Assembly (NCBI RefSeq): GCF_026619415.1
Contig: NZ_JAOVZR010000001.1
Location: 4,448,501-4,512,500 of the forward strand
Reading direction: 5' to 3'
Length of the DNA: 64,000 nt
Source: Hoeflea algicola
GTDB taxonomy: Bacteria; Pseudomonadota; Alphaproteobacteria; Rhizobiales; Rhizobiaceae
The notes under the pieces are model-generated. The model searched no databases and was not told the DNA's origin. It worked only from the letters and a program-made list of their open reading frames with translations. Positions 10,898 through 21,430 of the stretch are shown piece after piece (the stretch's first letter is position 1; every line of letters starts with the position of its first letter). Both the position numbers and the translations under genes were made by a program.

Positions 10898-11830
10898 TCA
10901 GGCCGGGAGTCCCATGCTCTTGCGCCCGGCGCTGAGGATGTCGTGGCCGATTCTTGCCGCGACTTCGGCAAAGGCTTCGTAGTCGCGCTGGCGATGGCTC
11001 GCCGAGCGGAAGAACACGGCGATTTGGCGTGACGGCGCTGGCGGTGAAAACGGCACGAAATGGATGCCCCCCGAACCGGTGTTTTCCGCCGCCACGGCAA
11101 TTTCCGGCAACAACGTGCGGCCCATGCCGTGGGCGACCATCTGCAGCAGCGTAGTCAGCGACGTGGCGCCGAAATTGACCAGCGCGCTTTCACTGTGCCC
11201 CTCGCAGATCGACAGCGCCTGATCGCGCAGACAATGGCCTTCCTCAAGCAGGAGCATCCGGTCGAGCGCGATCTTGTGGCGGTTGAGCGGGGAATCGAGA
11301 ACGTCCCGGTCGTTGCTTGCCACCGCCATCACGAACCGGTCCTCAAACAGCACCCGGTGGGTAATCCCGGGTTCGCGGATCGGCAGCGCCGCAATCACCG
11401 CGTCCAGATCGCCGCTGCGCAGCTGCGCCACCAGGGTTTCGGTAATCGCTTCGCGCACGCCGAAATCAAGTGCGGGAAAGCGATTGGCCAGTTCCGGCGC
11501 CAACGCCGGCAACAAATAGGGCGCCAGCGTCGGAATCATGCCGATCCGCATCCGCCCGGTCAGAATTCCGGCCTGCTGTTGAACCTGCTCCTCGATCGAG
11601 CGAACTTCGGCCAGCACCCGCCGGAACGACGGCAGTAACCGTTGCCCGTTTTCCGTCAGCACGATCGCGCCGCGGGTGCGTTCGACCAATCGGCAGCCGA
11701 GGCGGGTTTCCAGTTCGGCGATCTGGGTCGACAGTGCCGGCTGTGAAACATGCACCCGTTCCGCCGCACGGCCAAAATGCAGAGTGCGGGCGAGGGCATC
11801 GAAATAGGTCAATTGTCTGAGCGTTATCAT
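10898..11830 (-). CDS. oxyR: Hydrogen-peroxide sensor OxyR (LysR family)
   Basis: A 310-residue LysR-type regulator. The N-terminal winged helix (LTYFDALARTLHFGRAAERV, residues 7-26) is followed by the effector domain. The redox motif EGHCLRDQALSIC puts cysteines at 200 and 209, equivalent to C199 and C208 of Escherichia coli OxyR, so disulfide switching by peroxide is expected. It is divergent from katG across a 241-bp gap holding GATAA/TTATC repeats. The repeat nearest the gene overlaps its own start codon, which suggests autorepression together with katG activation. Confidence 0.93.
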   Translation of the reverse strand: MITLRQLTYFDALARTLHFGRAAERVHVSQPALSTQIAELETRLGCRLVERTRGAIVLTENGQRLLPSFRRVLAEVRSIEEQVQQQAGILTGRMRIGMIPTLAPYLLPALAPELANRFPALDFGVREAITETLVAQLRSGDLDAVIAALPIREPGITHRVLFEDRFVMAVASNDRDVLDSPLNRHKIALDRMLLLEEGHCLRDQALSICEGHSESALVNFGATSLTTLLQMVAHGMGRTLLPEIAVAAENTGSGGIHFVPFSPPAPSRQIAVFFRSASHRQRDYEAFAEVAARIGHDILSAGRKSMGLPA

Positions 11831-11879
11831 GATAATATAAAGTTATCGATAAATCTCGAAAATACAATTGGAAATTATC
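11824..11879. promoter_or_regulatory. Candidate OxyR operator array
   Basis: Five exact GATAA/TTATC half-sites are seen: TTATC 11824-11828, GATAA 11831-11835, TTATC 11843-11847, GATAA 11848-11852 and TTATC 11875-11879. The pair GATAATATAAAGTTATC (11831-11847) is a dyad with the T-N11-A geometry of LysR-type sites. OxyR tetramers bind four spaced half-sites, so the array fits. Assignment to OxyR is an inference from position. Confidence 0.6.
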
Positions 11880-11960
11880 GAACGAATGGGTCACATTGAC
11901 GCTTAGAACAACAGTTGTCGGCAAATAGGGACTGCAAAGGTACCCTCGTCAGCGGCCTGA

Positions 11961-14288
<2,328 letters not shown>

Positions 14289-14316
14289 GGCGCGGCCAAC
14301 GAGGTTTGGAAAACGG

Positions 14317-14341
14317 AAATCGAGGCCATTGGCCCCGATTT
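14317..14341. terminator. Hairpin between convergent katG and lysR
   Basis: Arms 14317-14327 and 14331-14341 pair at 10 of 11 positions around a 3-nt loop, with AAA/TTT flanks at the stem ends. It lies 28 bp after katG. The U tract is short, so termination strength is uncertain. Confidence 0.45.
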
Positions 14342-14382
14342 GCATGTCTGCGTACAGGTACTGGTTCCCGTTTTCGCCGGAG

Positions 14383-15336
14383 CTACCAGGCAGGCACCGC
14401 AGCAATGTCCGACCGGCCCCTGTGCTCCCGCCGTGCGGCAGCGCCCTGACCGCTTGCATTGGTGTCGGCGCCCGCCGGGGTGATGTTGTCGAGGCTTGCA
14501 GCGATATGGCCACATATCGCGTTGACCAGCGCGGTGGGCGCGCCGGGCCTTTTCATCAGCCCGATCTGAGCCGGCTGCAAGGCCGGAAAGCCATCAGCCG
14601 GCGACAGGATCCGCATGCCCGGCCTGACCGCGCATTCGGGCAGCAGCGACACCGCCAGTCCCGACAGCACCGCCGAGGCAACCACGGTCGCCGACCAACT
14701 GGTAAACAGTACCTGGTAGTCACGCCCGGCTGAATCCAGTGCTGTGCAGGCGAGGTTGCGCCAGTTGCAGCAGCGACGACCGACGGCCAGCGGCACCACC
14801 GCATCCTCGTGCACATTGTGGTTCATCGATGTTACCCAGTAGAGCGGCTCGGTGCGCACCACTTCAGAGGTTCGCGCGCGCGGATTATGGGTCACTAGCG
14901 CCACATCCAGCTCACCGCGCATCAGCCGTGCCGCCAGTTCGCCCGAGGGTTCGCACTCGATATATAGTTCGACATTCGGGTTGGTCTTGGCAAAACGGGC
15001 GATGATGCCGGGCATGTAGCGGTCGGCGTAGTCATCCGGCGTGCCGATTCGAATCGAGCCTTCCAGATGCTGGTCATCAAAGGCGGTGATGGTTTCGTTG
15101 TTGAGCCGGATGATGCGCCGCGCATAGCCCAGCATTTTTTCGCCGTCTTCACTCAGCCGGTTGAGCCGGCCGTCTCGGATGAACAAGGTCTTGCCGATGC
15201 GTTCCTCAAGCCGCCGCATCTGCATCGACACAGCACTCTGGGTCTTGAACACCTTGTCTGCAGCCCGGGTGAAGCTGCCGGTGTCGACAATGGCCACGAA
15301 TGTCTGCAACTGATCGATATCGAGCGGCGCCGGCAT
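14383..15336 (-). CDS. LysR family transcriptional regulator
   Basis: A 317-residue regulator. The winged helix-turn-helix is at residues 7-65 (LQTFVAIVDTGSFTRAADKV). The substrate-binding domain starts GSIRIGTPDDYADRY near residue 93. The final 30 or so residues (after ASLDNITPAGA) are Gly/Arg/Ala-rich and look non-conserved. The ligand is unknown. It is divergent from the DUF1127 gene, which may be its target. It is not part of the oxyR/katG pair. Confidence 0.85.
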   Translation of the reverse strand: MPAPLDIDQLQTFVAIVDTGSFTRAADKVFKTQSAVSMQMRRLEERIGKTLFIRDGRLNRLSEDGEKMLGYARRIIRLNNETITAFDDQHLEGSIRIGTPDDYADRYMPGIIARFAKTNPNVELYIECEPSGELAARLMRGELDVALVTHNPRARTSEVVRTEPLYWVTSMNHNVHEDAVVPLAVGRRCCNWRNLACTALDSAGRDYQVLFTSWSATVVASAVLSGLAVSLLPECAVRPGMRILSPADGFPALQPAQIGLMKRPGAPTALVNAICGHIAASLDNITPAGADTNASGQGAAARREHRGRSDIAAVPAW

Positions 15337-15480
15337 CGGAATCTCCTATCAACAAAATTGATATTAAAGATTAGAAACATTCGCTGGTGCGATCAATCGG
15401 TTTCTGAGAGATTGCGATCGAATTTGGGTCTGTGTCGGCCATCTATCATGCGGCGTCCCCCACAACCAAGGAAGACTACA

Positions 15481-15768
15481 ATGAACGTCTGCAGTATTCC
15501 TGCTGCCTGTACATCCACCCGCCCCACGGGCATCGGCATGACTTTGCTGAAGGCACTGCTCGGAGTTGCCGGCAGAGCGCGAACCGTATTTTTCGCCATG
15601 GTCAATCGCCGCACGGCGCGCAAGATTCAGGAAATGCCGGATTGGCAACTGGCCGATATCGGATTGACCCGGCAGGACATGCACGATGTCCTTTCGAGGC
15701 CCGTGGGCACCGACCCGCTGGTCGAACTGGCGGATCGCGCGCGGTTTAATTGCCGCTGCATCCACTGA
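15481..15768 (+). CDS. DUF1127 domain protein
   Basis: A 95-residue protein. The C-terminal half has the DUF1127 (YjiS-like) signature, with RRTARKIQEMPDWQLADIGL then TRQDM. Small Arg-rich DUF1127 proteins in Rhizobiales are linked to RNA turnover and to phosphate and nitrogen physiology. The first 25 residues contain three Cys and are unusual. The ATG is chosen for AAGGAAG 6 bp upstream; the open frame extends much further upstream but without protein character. Confidence 0.85.
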   Translation: MNVCSIPAACTSTRPTGIGMTLLKALLGVAGRARTVFFAMVNRRTARKIQEMPDWQLADIGLTRQDMHDVLSRPVGTDPLVELADRARFNCRCIH

Positions 15769-15791
15769 TAGGCTGATTTGAAAGTTCCCCA

Positions 15792-15865
15792 GCGGGACAC
15801 CGCCCTGTGTCCCGCCCTTAACCGGCCGCCTGAACCCTGAGGGGGTTGGTGCGGCCGGCTTTTTG
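15792..15865 (+). terminator. Tandem hairpins ending in a U tract
   Basis: Two hairpins follow the DUF1127 stop. The first (15792-15800 with 15807-15815) is a perfect 9-bp stem with a 6-nt loop. The second (15822-15829 with 15851-15858) encloses a smaller inner stem and is followed by CTTTTTG. The second is a convincing intrinsic terminator. Confidence 0.75.
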
Positions 15866-15871
15866 CGTGTG

Positions 15872-16753
15872 TTACTTAGGCCGCTTCATGCCCTGCAAAT
15901 ACTGGTCGAAGATCGATTCCATATTCTGCTGGTAGCCCTTTTGCATTTCGCGTCCCGAATCAAACATCTTGCCGAACAGATCGTCATAGGGATTTCCCGC
16001 TTTATTCGACGCGCTGGGTTTCGGGGCTGATTGTTGTTGCGGTTCAGGTGATTGGCGAGCAGCGCCGCCCATCGCGCCGCCAAGCATGTCCTGAAAGATC
16101 TGCCCCAGTGGGTTGTCGCCGAACGGGTTGGCGCTCTGCTTGCGCGCCTGGGGCTCGGGCGCGGCTTGCTGACCGCCGCCGAACATGCCCTGCAGGATCT
16201 GGCCCAGCGGGTTGTCCATCGGCGAGGACTGTGGTGCGCGCTTTGCCGGTGTGCCGCCCATCCCCTGGCGCATCATCTCTGAAATCAGGTCGCCGATCGG
16301 ATTGGCACCCCCGGCCGAGCTTGCATTCATTTGACCGGTTGATTGCTTGAACAGGCCACCCATCAGCGTGCTGGCGATCACCGGCAGCATCTGCTTGAAG
16401 ATTTCCTGGCCGATGCCGGTTGCAGCCTCCGCCTGCGCCGCCACCGCCCGGCTGACATCCTTGGAGCCGAATAGATGGCCCAGAATACCGTTGCCGTCGG
16501 CCATCCCTTGCGAGGTGAAGGCATTCTGCATGTTTTCGAAATACTGGGCGTGGTTGCCGCTGGCCAGCGCCGAGAGAAAGTCCGACATGCCGTCGGGGTT
16601 CGAGGCATTGCGTTTCAGACCGGTCGAAAACGCCGGCATCAGCGCTGCCATCGCCTGTTCCATCTGTTTTTCATCGAGACCGAATTGCTGCGCCATGGTT
16701 CGCATCGCGTCACCATTCTGGGCGTTCTTCATCATGTCGAAAAGCGGCATCAT
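15872..16753 (-). CDS. DUF937 family protein
   Basis: A 293-residue protein. Residues 1-120 carry the DUF937 pattern: an N-terminal FDMMKNAQNG, a helical repeat ending MEQAMAALMPAF, then a Gly-rich GILGHLFGSKDVSRAVA motif. The C-terminal half is low complexity (repeated NPLGQILQGMFGG-like units at three places, plus Gln/Pro-rich spacers). Function unknown. GGAGAG lies 12 bp before the start chosen here; an ATG at 16774 is the alternative. Confidence 0.8.
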   Translation of the reverse strand: MMPLFDMMKNAQNGDAMRTMAQQFGLDEKQMEQAMAALMPAFSTGLKRNASNPDGMSDFLSALASGNHAQYFENMQNAFTSQGMADGNGILGHLFGSKDVSRAVAAQAEAATGIGQEIFKQMLPVIASTLMGGLFKQSTGQMNASSAGGANPIGDLISEMMRQGMGGTPAKRAPQSSPMDNPLGQILQGMFGGGQQAAPEPQARKQSANPFGDNPLGQIFQDMLGGAMGGAARQSPEPQQQSAPKPSASNKAGNPYDDLFGKMFDSGREMQKGYQQNMESIFDQYLQGMKRPK

Positions 16754-16897
16754 CGGATCATGTCTCTCCTGCATCGCCTAAAGGGCTTTGCATGAGACTA
16801 TACCGCCAGACCGGGCATTCCTAGAGCGCAATGCTGGTTCGGTCCCGCGCCACCGGCTGCAGACAGCCGGCGCGAGTATCGCCGTGGAGGCGTTCCA

Positions 16898-18271
16898 CTA
16901 GTAAGCGTAGTCCCGGAAGACCGGATCAACGGAGCCGTTCCAGCGTCCCTCATAGAGCGCCAGCATTTCCTCGGCCAGAGTGGTGCCGCGCGCGATTGTT
17001 TCCTCCAGCGGCGCCAGGAAATGGCTTTCGTCATTATCATCGGAGTTGAGGCGTGCCCGGTTGACCAGCCCACGCCGGGAGATGCCGAGAACCTCGCGGC
17101 CAATGTTGCGCAGCGACTGGCCCTTGATCTTGGCATTGAGCCCGTCCCGCGGAGTCAGGTTGCGCAGTGAGTTGACCTCGTCGAGGTTCCAGTCGCGTGT
17201 CAGCGCCAGGGCTTCCTCAAGCGCGCTCTCGTCGTAAAGCAGGCCAACCCAGAATGCCGGCAGCGCACAAATGCGCCGCCACGGGCCGCCATCGGCGCCG
17301 CGCATTTCGATGAAGCGCTTGAGCCGGGCATCGGGGAAAAGTGTTCCCAGATGGTTGGTCCAGTCGCCCATGGTCGGCATCGGTTGATCCAGTTCGCCCT
17401 TCATGGCGCCGGCCATGAACTGCCGGAACGTCACATGCGTGGCTTCGTGGTAATGGCCATCGCGCAGCACGAAATACATCGGCACATCAAGTGCCCACTC
17501 GACATAATCCATGAATCCGAAATTGTCGGAATAGACGAACGGCAACTGTCCCGAGCGCTGGTTGTCGGTGTCCCGCCAGATATCGCCGCGCCAGGAAACC
17601 AGCCCGTTCGGCTTGCCTTCGGTAAACGGTGAGGCGGCAAACAGCGCGGTTGCCAGCGGCTGCAGTTTCATGCCCAGCTGCATCTTGCGGCGCATGTCGG
17701 TTTCCGACGAGAAATCCAGGTTCACCTGGATAGTGCAGGTGCGGTACATCATGTCGAGCCCCTGGCTGCCGACTTTCGGCATGTAGCGGGTCATGATGTC
17801 GTAGCGCGATTTCGGCATTTGCGGCGTTTCGGCCAAAGTCCATTTCGGGCTGCCGCCCATGCCGAGAAAGCCGATTCCCAACGGCGCCGCGATTTCCTGG
17901 AGTTGCGCCAGATGGGCATTGGATTCGCGGCAGGTCTGGTGAATGGTTTCGAGCGGCGCGCCCGAGAGCTCGAATTGCCCGCCCGGCTCAAGGCTGATGG
18001 CGCCGGCGCCGGTGGGTTCGACTAGGCCGATGATCTTGCCGGCATCGATGATGAGTTCCCATCCGAGCATCATCGCCATGCCTTCAAGCAGTGCCTGTAT
18101 CGACCGTTCGCCTTCATAGGGAACTGGCTCGAGCGTGTCGCTGAAGAACACAAACTTCTCGTGTTCGGTGCCGATCCGCCAGCTTTCTTTCGGTTTGCAG
18201 CCGGCGGCCATCCAGTCGGCCAAATCTTCGACCGCGTTGATCGGTGTGTCGTCGGTGGTGTCGCGCGCCAT
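16898..18271 (-). CDS. gshA: Glutamate-cysteine ligase, plant/alphaproteobacterial type
   Basis: ATP-dependent formation of gamma-glutamylcysteine, the first step of glutathione synthesis; 457 residues, the usual length of the GCS2/plant-type class. Recognisable segments are WRIGTEHEKFVF, GAISLEPGGQFELSGAP (substrate site), GMGGSPKWTL, SRYDIMTRYMPKVGSQG and the Cys-containing TCTIQVNLDFSSE. It lies 139 bp downstream of rsmE in the same direction, a pairing conserved in Rhizobiales. gshB is not in the window. Confidence 0.95.
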   Translation of the reverse strand: MARDTTDDTPINAVEDLADWMAAGCKPKESWRIGTEHEKFVFFSDTLEPVPYEGERSIQALLEGMAMMLGWELIIDAGKIIGLVEPTGAGAISLEPGGQFELSGAPLETIHQTCRESNAHLAQLQEIAAPLGIGFLGMGGSPKWTLAETPQMPKSRYDIMTRYMPKVGSQGLDMMYRTCTIQVNLDFSSETDMRRKMQLGMKLQPLATALFAASPFTEGKPNGLVSWRGDIWRDTDNQRSGQLPFVYSDNFGFMDYVEWALDVPMYFVLRDGHYHEATHVTFRQFMAGAMKGELDQPMPTMGDWTNHLGTLFPDARLKRFIEMRGADGGPWRRICALPAFWVGLLYDESALEEALALTRDWNLDEVNSLRNLTPRDGLNAKIKGQSLRNIGREVLGISRRGLVNRARLNSDDNDESHFLAPLEETIARGTTLAEEMLALYEGRWNGSVDPVFRDYAY

Positions 18272-18410
18272 AACAGGACCTTTGTTTCATATCCCTGGCG
18301 CGACCGTAAACTGCGCCGTTGCTGTTGATTGGACCGGAACCCGCCCGGCTTGCAAGTGAAAATCCCTGATCCAAGTATCAAACAATATTGATCTGGGTGG
18401 ATTTGCCCGA

Positions 18411-19145
18411 CTACCAGTCCCCGATGGTCATTTGGACTGCGGTCAGGGCCGCAACCGCAGCGGTATCTGCACGCAGGATTCGCGGTCCGAGCGGGATCGC
18501 CGTGACGAAGGGCAGGGAGGTCAACCTCTCACGTTCCTGTTCCGAAAATCCGCCTTCGGGCCCGACCAGCAAGGCCAGGTCGCGTTCGGTGATTTCCGCC
18601 AGTTGCGCCGCCGGATTGTTGCCAGCCTGGCTTTCATTGCAAAAGATGATCCGCCTTGCCGGATCCCAACCTTCAAGCAGGGTGCCGAGCCGCACCGCAT
18701 CGCCAAGTTCGGGAATGGCAAGATTGCCGCATTGCTCGGCGGCTTCGAGAATGTTGGCTGCCAGCCGAGCGGCGTTGACCTTGTGAAGCTGGGTGTGGTC
18801 GGTAAACACCGGGGTGATCTGCCGCACTCCCATCTCGGTGGCCTTCTGCACGAGATAATCCAGCCGGCCGACCTTCAGCGGTGCGAACAGGAAATCGAGC
18901 CGCGATTGCGGTGGTTGCGCGCGGGTCTGGTCGCCGATCTCCAGATCCGCGGCTTTTTTGCTGCGCGGCTTGAGCGTCGCGGCGAACTCGCCGTCGCGCC
19001 CGTTGAACACCAGCACTTGTGCGCCTTCGCTCATTCGCAGCACGGTCATCAGGTAATGTGCCTGTTCCTTGCCGAGCGTGACCTGTTGCCCGGGGCTGAG
19101 CGGAACATCGAGATACAGCCGTTGCAGTGTGAAATTGGCGCGCAT
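18411..19145 (-). CDS. rsmE: 16S rRNA (uracil-1498-N3)-methyltransferase RsmE
   Basis: Methylates N3 of U1498 in 16S rRNA. The protein has 244 residues. The N-terminal PUA-like part (QRLYLDVPLSPGQQV) is followed by a SPOUT knot methyltransferase with LLVGPEGGFSEQE and LGPRILRADTAAVAAL, the SAM-binding motifs. The start is set at 19145 by AAGGAAGA upstream rather than at 19184. It is upstream of gshA in a likely operon. Confidence 0.95.
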   Translation of the reverse strand: MRANFTLQRLYLDVPLSPGQQVTLGKEQAHYLMTVLRMSEGAQVLVFNGRDGEFAATLKPRSKKAADLEIGDQTRAQPPQSRLDFLFAPLKVGRLDYLVQKATEMGVRQITPVFTDHTQLHKVNAARLAANILEAAEQCGNLAIPELGDAVRLGTLLEGWDPARRIIFCNESQAGNNPAAQLAEITERDLALLVGPEGGFSEQERERLTSLPFVTAIPLGPRILRADTAAVAALTAVQMTIGDW

Positions 19146-19194
19146 GCGGTCTTCCTTAGTCAAACAGGTCCGAAGATCAAGCACTCAGTCCTGT

Positions 19195-19833
19195 TCAATC
19201 AGCGGCTTTTGCTGCTGTCGGATGGAGAATCGGACGGTACCCGTGCCGCAGCACTTCGATGATGGCGGGCGGAGTTATGAGTTGCCAGTGCCGCGTGGAT
19301 GCGAAGTCTGAAGCGTTCGTTTCCAGATAACCGCCAAAGCCCCATTGCGCCAGCCCGCCAGCGGTCACCAGAAAATATCGCGCCCCGTCAGAGATGATGG
19401 CGCCTTCGGGCAGCAATTCGAGCTGTTCTTCCGTAAGCAATCGTGACGGATGATCTGCGGGCCGGGTGCGTTCGGGTTTGAGGATCTGGTCGATCGCGTC
19501 GGCGCCCAGTTGATCCACACCTCGGCTTCGGGCCAACGCCTGCGAAAACGCCAGGGCTTCTGCGCGGCGGCATTCGAAGCAGGGCCTGTGCCCGGCTGCA
19601 AACGCGGTGGCCTCATCAAGAAAGAACAGTTCCGTGTATCGGCCCGGCTGCATAAGTTGACGTTTGCGGGATTTGAATTTGGTAAGACAGCATATCCAGC
19701 GATCCGTCGGCGGTTTGCGTCGGCTTATCTTGCCATGTGCGTCATGCAGGCAGCCGCGGTTGCCCATCAGCAGGCCGCGCTCTGAAACGGCGTGCAACCG
19801 GCCCGCCGGATCTACCCGGTTCTGTCGCGGCAT
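19195..19833 (-). CDS. Conserved hypothetical protein
   Basis: A 212-residue protein. The features I can see are an N-terminal MPRQNRVDPAGRLHAVSERG, a basic middle, GRYTELFFLDEATAFAAGHRPCFECRRAEA with a Cys-x2-Cys pair, and a hydrophobic C-terminal third. I have seen this architecture as an uncharacterised family in alphaproteobacteria but cannot attach a function. The Cys pair could bind a metal. The start lies 2 bp after the lysE stop, so the two genes are probably co-transcribed. Confidence 0.75.
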   Translation of the reverse strand: MPRQNRVDPAGRLHAVSERGLLMGNRGCLHDAHGKISRRKPPTDRWICCLTKFKSRKRQLMQPGRYTELFFLDEATAFAAGHRPCFECRRAEALAFSQALARSRGVDQLGADAIDQILKPERTRPADHPSRLLTEEQLELLPEGAIISDGARYFLVTAGGLAQWGFGGYLETNASDFASTRHWQLITPPAIIEVLRHGYRPILHPTAAKAAD

Positions 19834-19835
19834 TT

Positions 19836-20477
19836 TCAGCCCGCGCGCCGGGTCAGCGCCGCGGCGACACCGGCCATCATCAGCAGTGAACCGCCGGTGC
19901 GCAGTGCCGTCTGCATCACCTTGGGCCTGCGGATGGTCTGGCGTGCGCCGGCGGCCGCATAGGCGTAGATTGCGGCATTAAGGACGGCGAGCGCGGTAAA
20001 CGTCAACACATAGGTGGTCGCCTGCGGCAGGTAGGGCATGGTGTGGTCGATGAACTGGGGCACGAAGGCCACGAAAAACAAAATGCCTTTGGGGTTGAGC
20101 GCGGTAACCAGGAAGGAATCGCGAAAAATCGTTGCCGACCGCCCGGAGGCCGGTGCGATATTCGCTTCCGACATGTCGGGAAGTGCCACCGGTGTGCGCC
20201 ACATCTTGTAGCCGATCCAGATCAGATAGCCCGCGCCGACGAATTTGAGAGCCTGGAACAGACTTGCGGAAGCGGCCAGCAGTGCGCCTGCACCGGCAAT
20301 CGACAGCGAGGTTGCCACCAGATCGCCAAGTCCCACACCCATTACACTGGCAAATGCGACCTTGCGCCCATGCGCGAGCGCCTGGGTGATGACCATGATG
20401 ATGGTGGGCCCGGGAATGATCAGAAGGATGATGCTGGCCGCCACGAAGGCGAGGAAATGTTCAGGCGAAATGGGCAT
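19836..20477 (-). CDS. LysE/RhtB family amino-acid exporter
   Basis: An inner-membrane exporter of 213 residues with about six membrane helices. The family signature is at the N-terminus (FLAFVAASIILLIIPGPTIIMV), followed by GVGLGDLVA and the FLVTALNPKGILFFVAFVPQ motif. The substrate cannot be read from sequence; homoserine, threonine, lysine or related compounds are typical. It is the first gene of a pair with the downstream conserved hypothetical. Confidence 0.9.
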   Translation of the reverse strand: MPISPEHFLAFVAASIILLIIPGPTIIMVITQALAHGRKVAFASVMGVGLGDLVATSLSIAGAGALLAASASLFQALKFVGAGYLIWIGYKMWRTPVALPDMSEANIAPASGRSATIFRDSFLVTALNPKGILFFVAFVPQFIDHTMPYLPQATTYVLTFTALAVLNAAIYAYAAAGARQTIRRPKVMQTALRTGGSLLMMAGVAAALTRRAG

Positions 20478-20596
20478 GGCGGTAAACTCGGATGGAAATC
20501 AAGCCGGAAGCAAGCCGCAAATTCCACCGGGCGTCAAGAGAGCCGGCCCCCGCTGGCGCGAAGCCTGATGCGGGGACCGGACAGTCGGGGCCGGTC

Positions 20597-21343
20597 CTAT
20601 TCGACCTTGCCGGGCAGGCTTAGATCACCCGAGGCGATATCGAACACATCGGTGACGCACAGCAGCGGTGCATGAACACTGGCGTTGACCTTGAGCGCTG
20701 CGGTCACGCCGTCAAATGATATCCCCACTGCGTCTTCGGGATTGGCCAGCGCCACGGTAATGGCGATTTCCGGACCGTCAAAAACCGGGCTGAAGCCGGG
20801 ACTGTCGATGAAGATCGGCAGACCGGGCCAAGTTGCGGGCAGGCGGGGCGTCTCGTTTTCTCCAATGTCACGCACCGACAACGCGCCGGTGCCGCAAGCC
20901 TCGTTAGGCGTCAACACCACCCAGTGGCTGTGCCAACCGGCGCCGTCATTGCCGATGTCGCCGTCACCGTTCTCGTCATAAAGGGGCGTGTCGTCGAAAT
21001 CGGGGTGGCTGGTTGCCGCAAGCGCCAGAATGCCGGTTTTGTCTTCAAACCCCACGGCCGATGGATCAAGCGATGTCGGCCAGACATAGGACCAGACCGG
21101 CGCGCCGCCGAGTGCGCCTGTGGATGCTGGCCTATCGGCGCCGGCAGTGCCCTGGGTGGTCATGTGGAATTTGATCAGTGCGCCTTCGCGGTGGACATGG
21201 GCTGCAAGAATATCGAATGGGGCAACCTTGGTTGCGTCGGCGTCCGACAGAACTGCGCCTTTCTGGTCAACTGCGTGGTGTTCATCGGCATGCGCCACGG
21301 TGGCGAGCAGGCCTGAAAGAGCGAGGATTGGCAGGGATTTCAT
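20597..21343 (-). CDS. Secreted hypothetical protein, divergent from marR
   Basis: A 248-residue protein with a signal peptide (MKSLPILALSGLLATVAHA, cleavage after AHA) and a His-containing start of the mature part (DEHHAVD). The mature protein is acidic. It carries a calcium-loop-like DENGDGDIGNDG near residue 124, WHSHWVVLTP and two well-separated Cys (ACG and LLC) that could form a disulfide. I recognise no family. AAGGAG precedes the ATG. Its promoter is one arm of the divergent unit shared with marR, so control by that MarR protein is likely. Confidence 0.75.
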   Translation of the reverse strand: MKSLPILALSGLLATVAHADEHHAVDQKGAVLSDADATKVAPFDILAAHVHREGALIKFHMTTQGTAGADRPASTGALGGAPVWSYVWPTSLDPSAVGFEDKTGILALAATSHPDFDDTPLYDENGDGDIGNDGAGWHSHWVVLTPNEACGTGALSVRDIGENETPRLPATWPGLPIFIDSPGFSPVFDGPEIAITVALANPEDAVGISFDGVTAALKVNASVHAPLLCVTDVFDIASGDLSLPGKVE

Positions 21344-21371
21344 GATCGTCTCCTTTTTGATTGATCAATAT

Positions 21372-21423
21372 TTATTAGTAGCGAGTCGAAACTATTGCAA
21401 GTGCTTTTTCGACTCGCTATCAT
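21372..21423. promoter_or_regulatory. Symmetric divergent promoter/operator with shared -35
   Basis: A perfect 13-bp inverted repeat, TAGCGAGTCGAAA (21379-21391) and TTTCGACTCGCTA (21407-21419), flanks a central palindromic TTGCAA (21395-21400). Reading right, TTGCAA is 17 bp from TATCAT (21418-21423). Reading left it is 17 bp from TAATAA (21377-21372). One hexamer can thus serve as -35 for both the marR and secreted-protein promoters, and each spacer holds one operator arm. Predicted starts are near 21430, directly before the marR ATG, and near 21365. Confidence 0.75.
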
Positions 21424-21430
21424 TGCCGGT

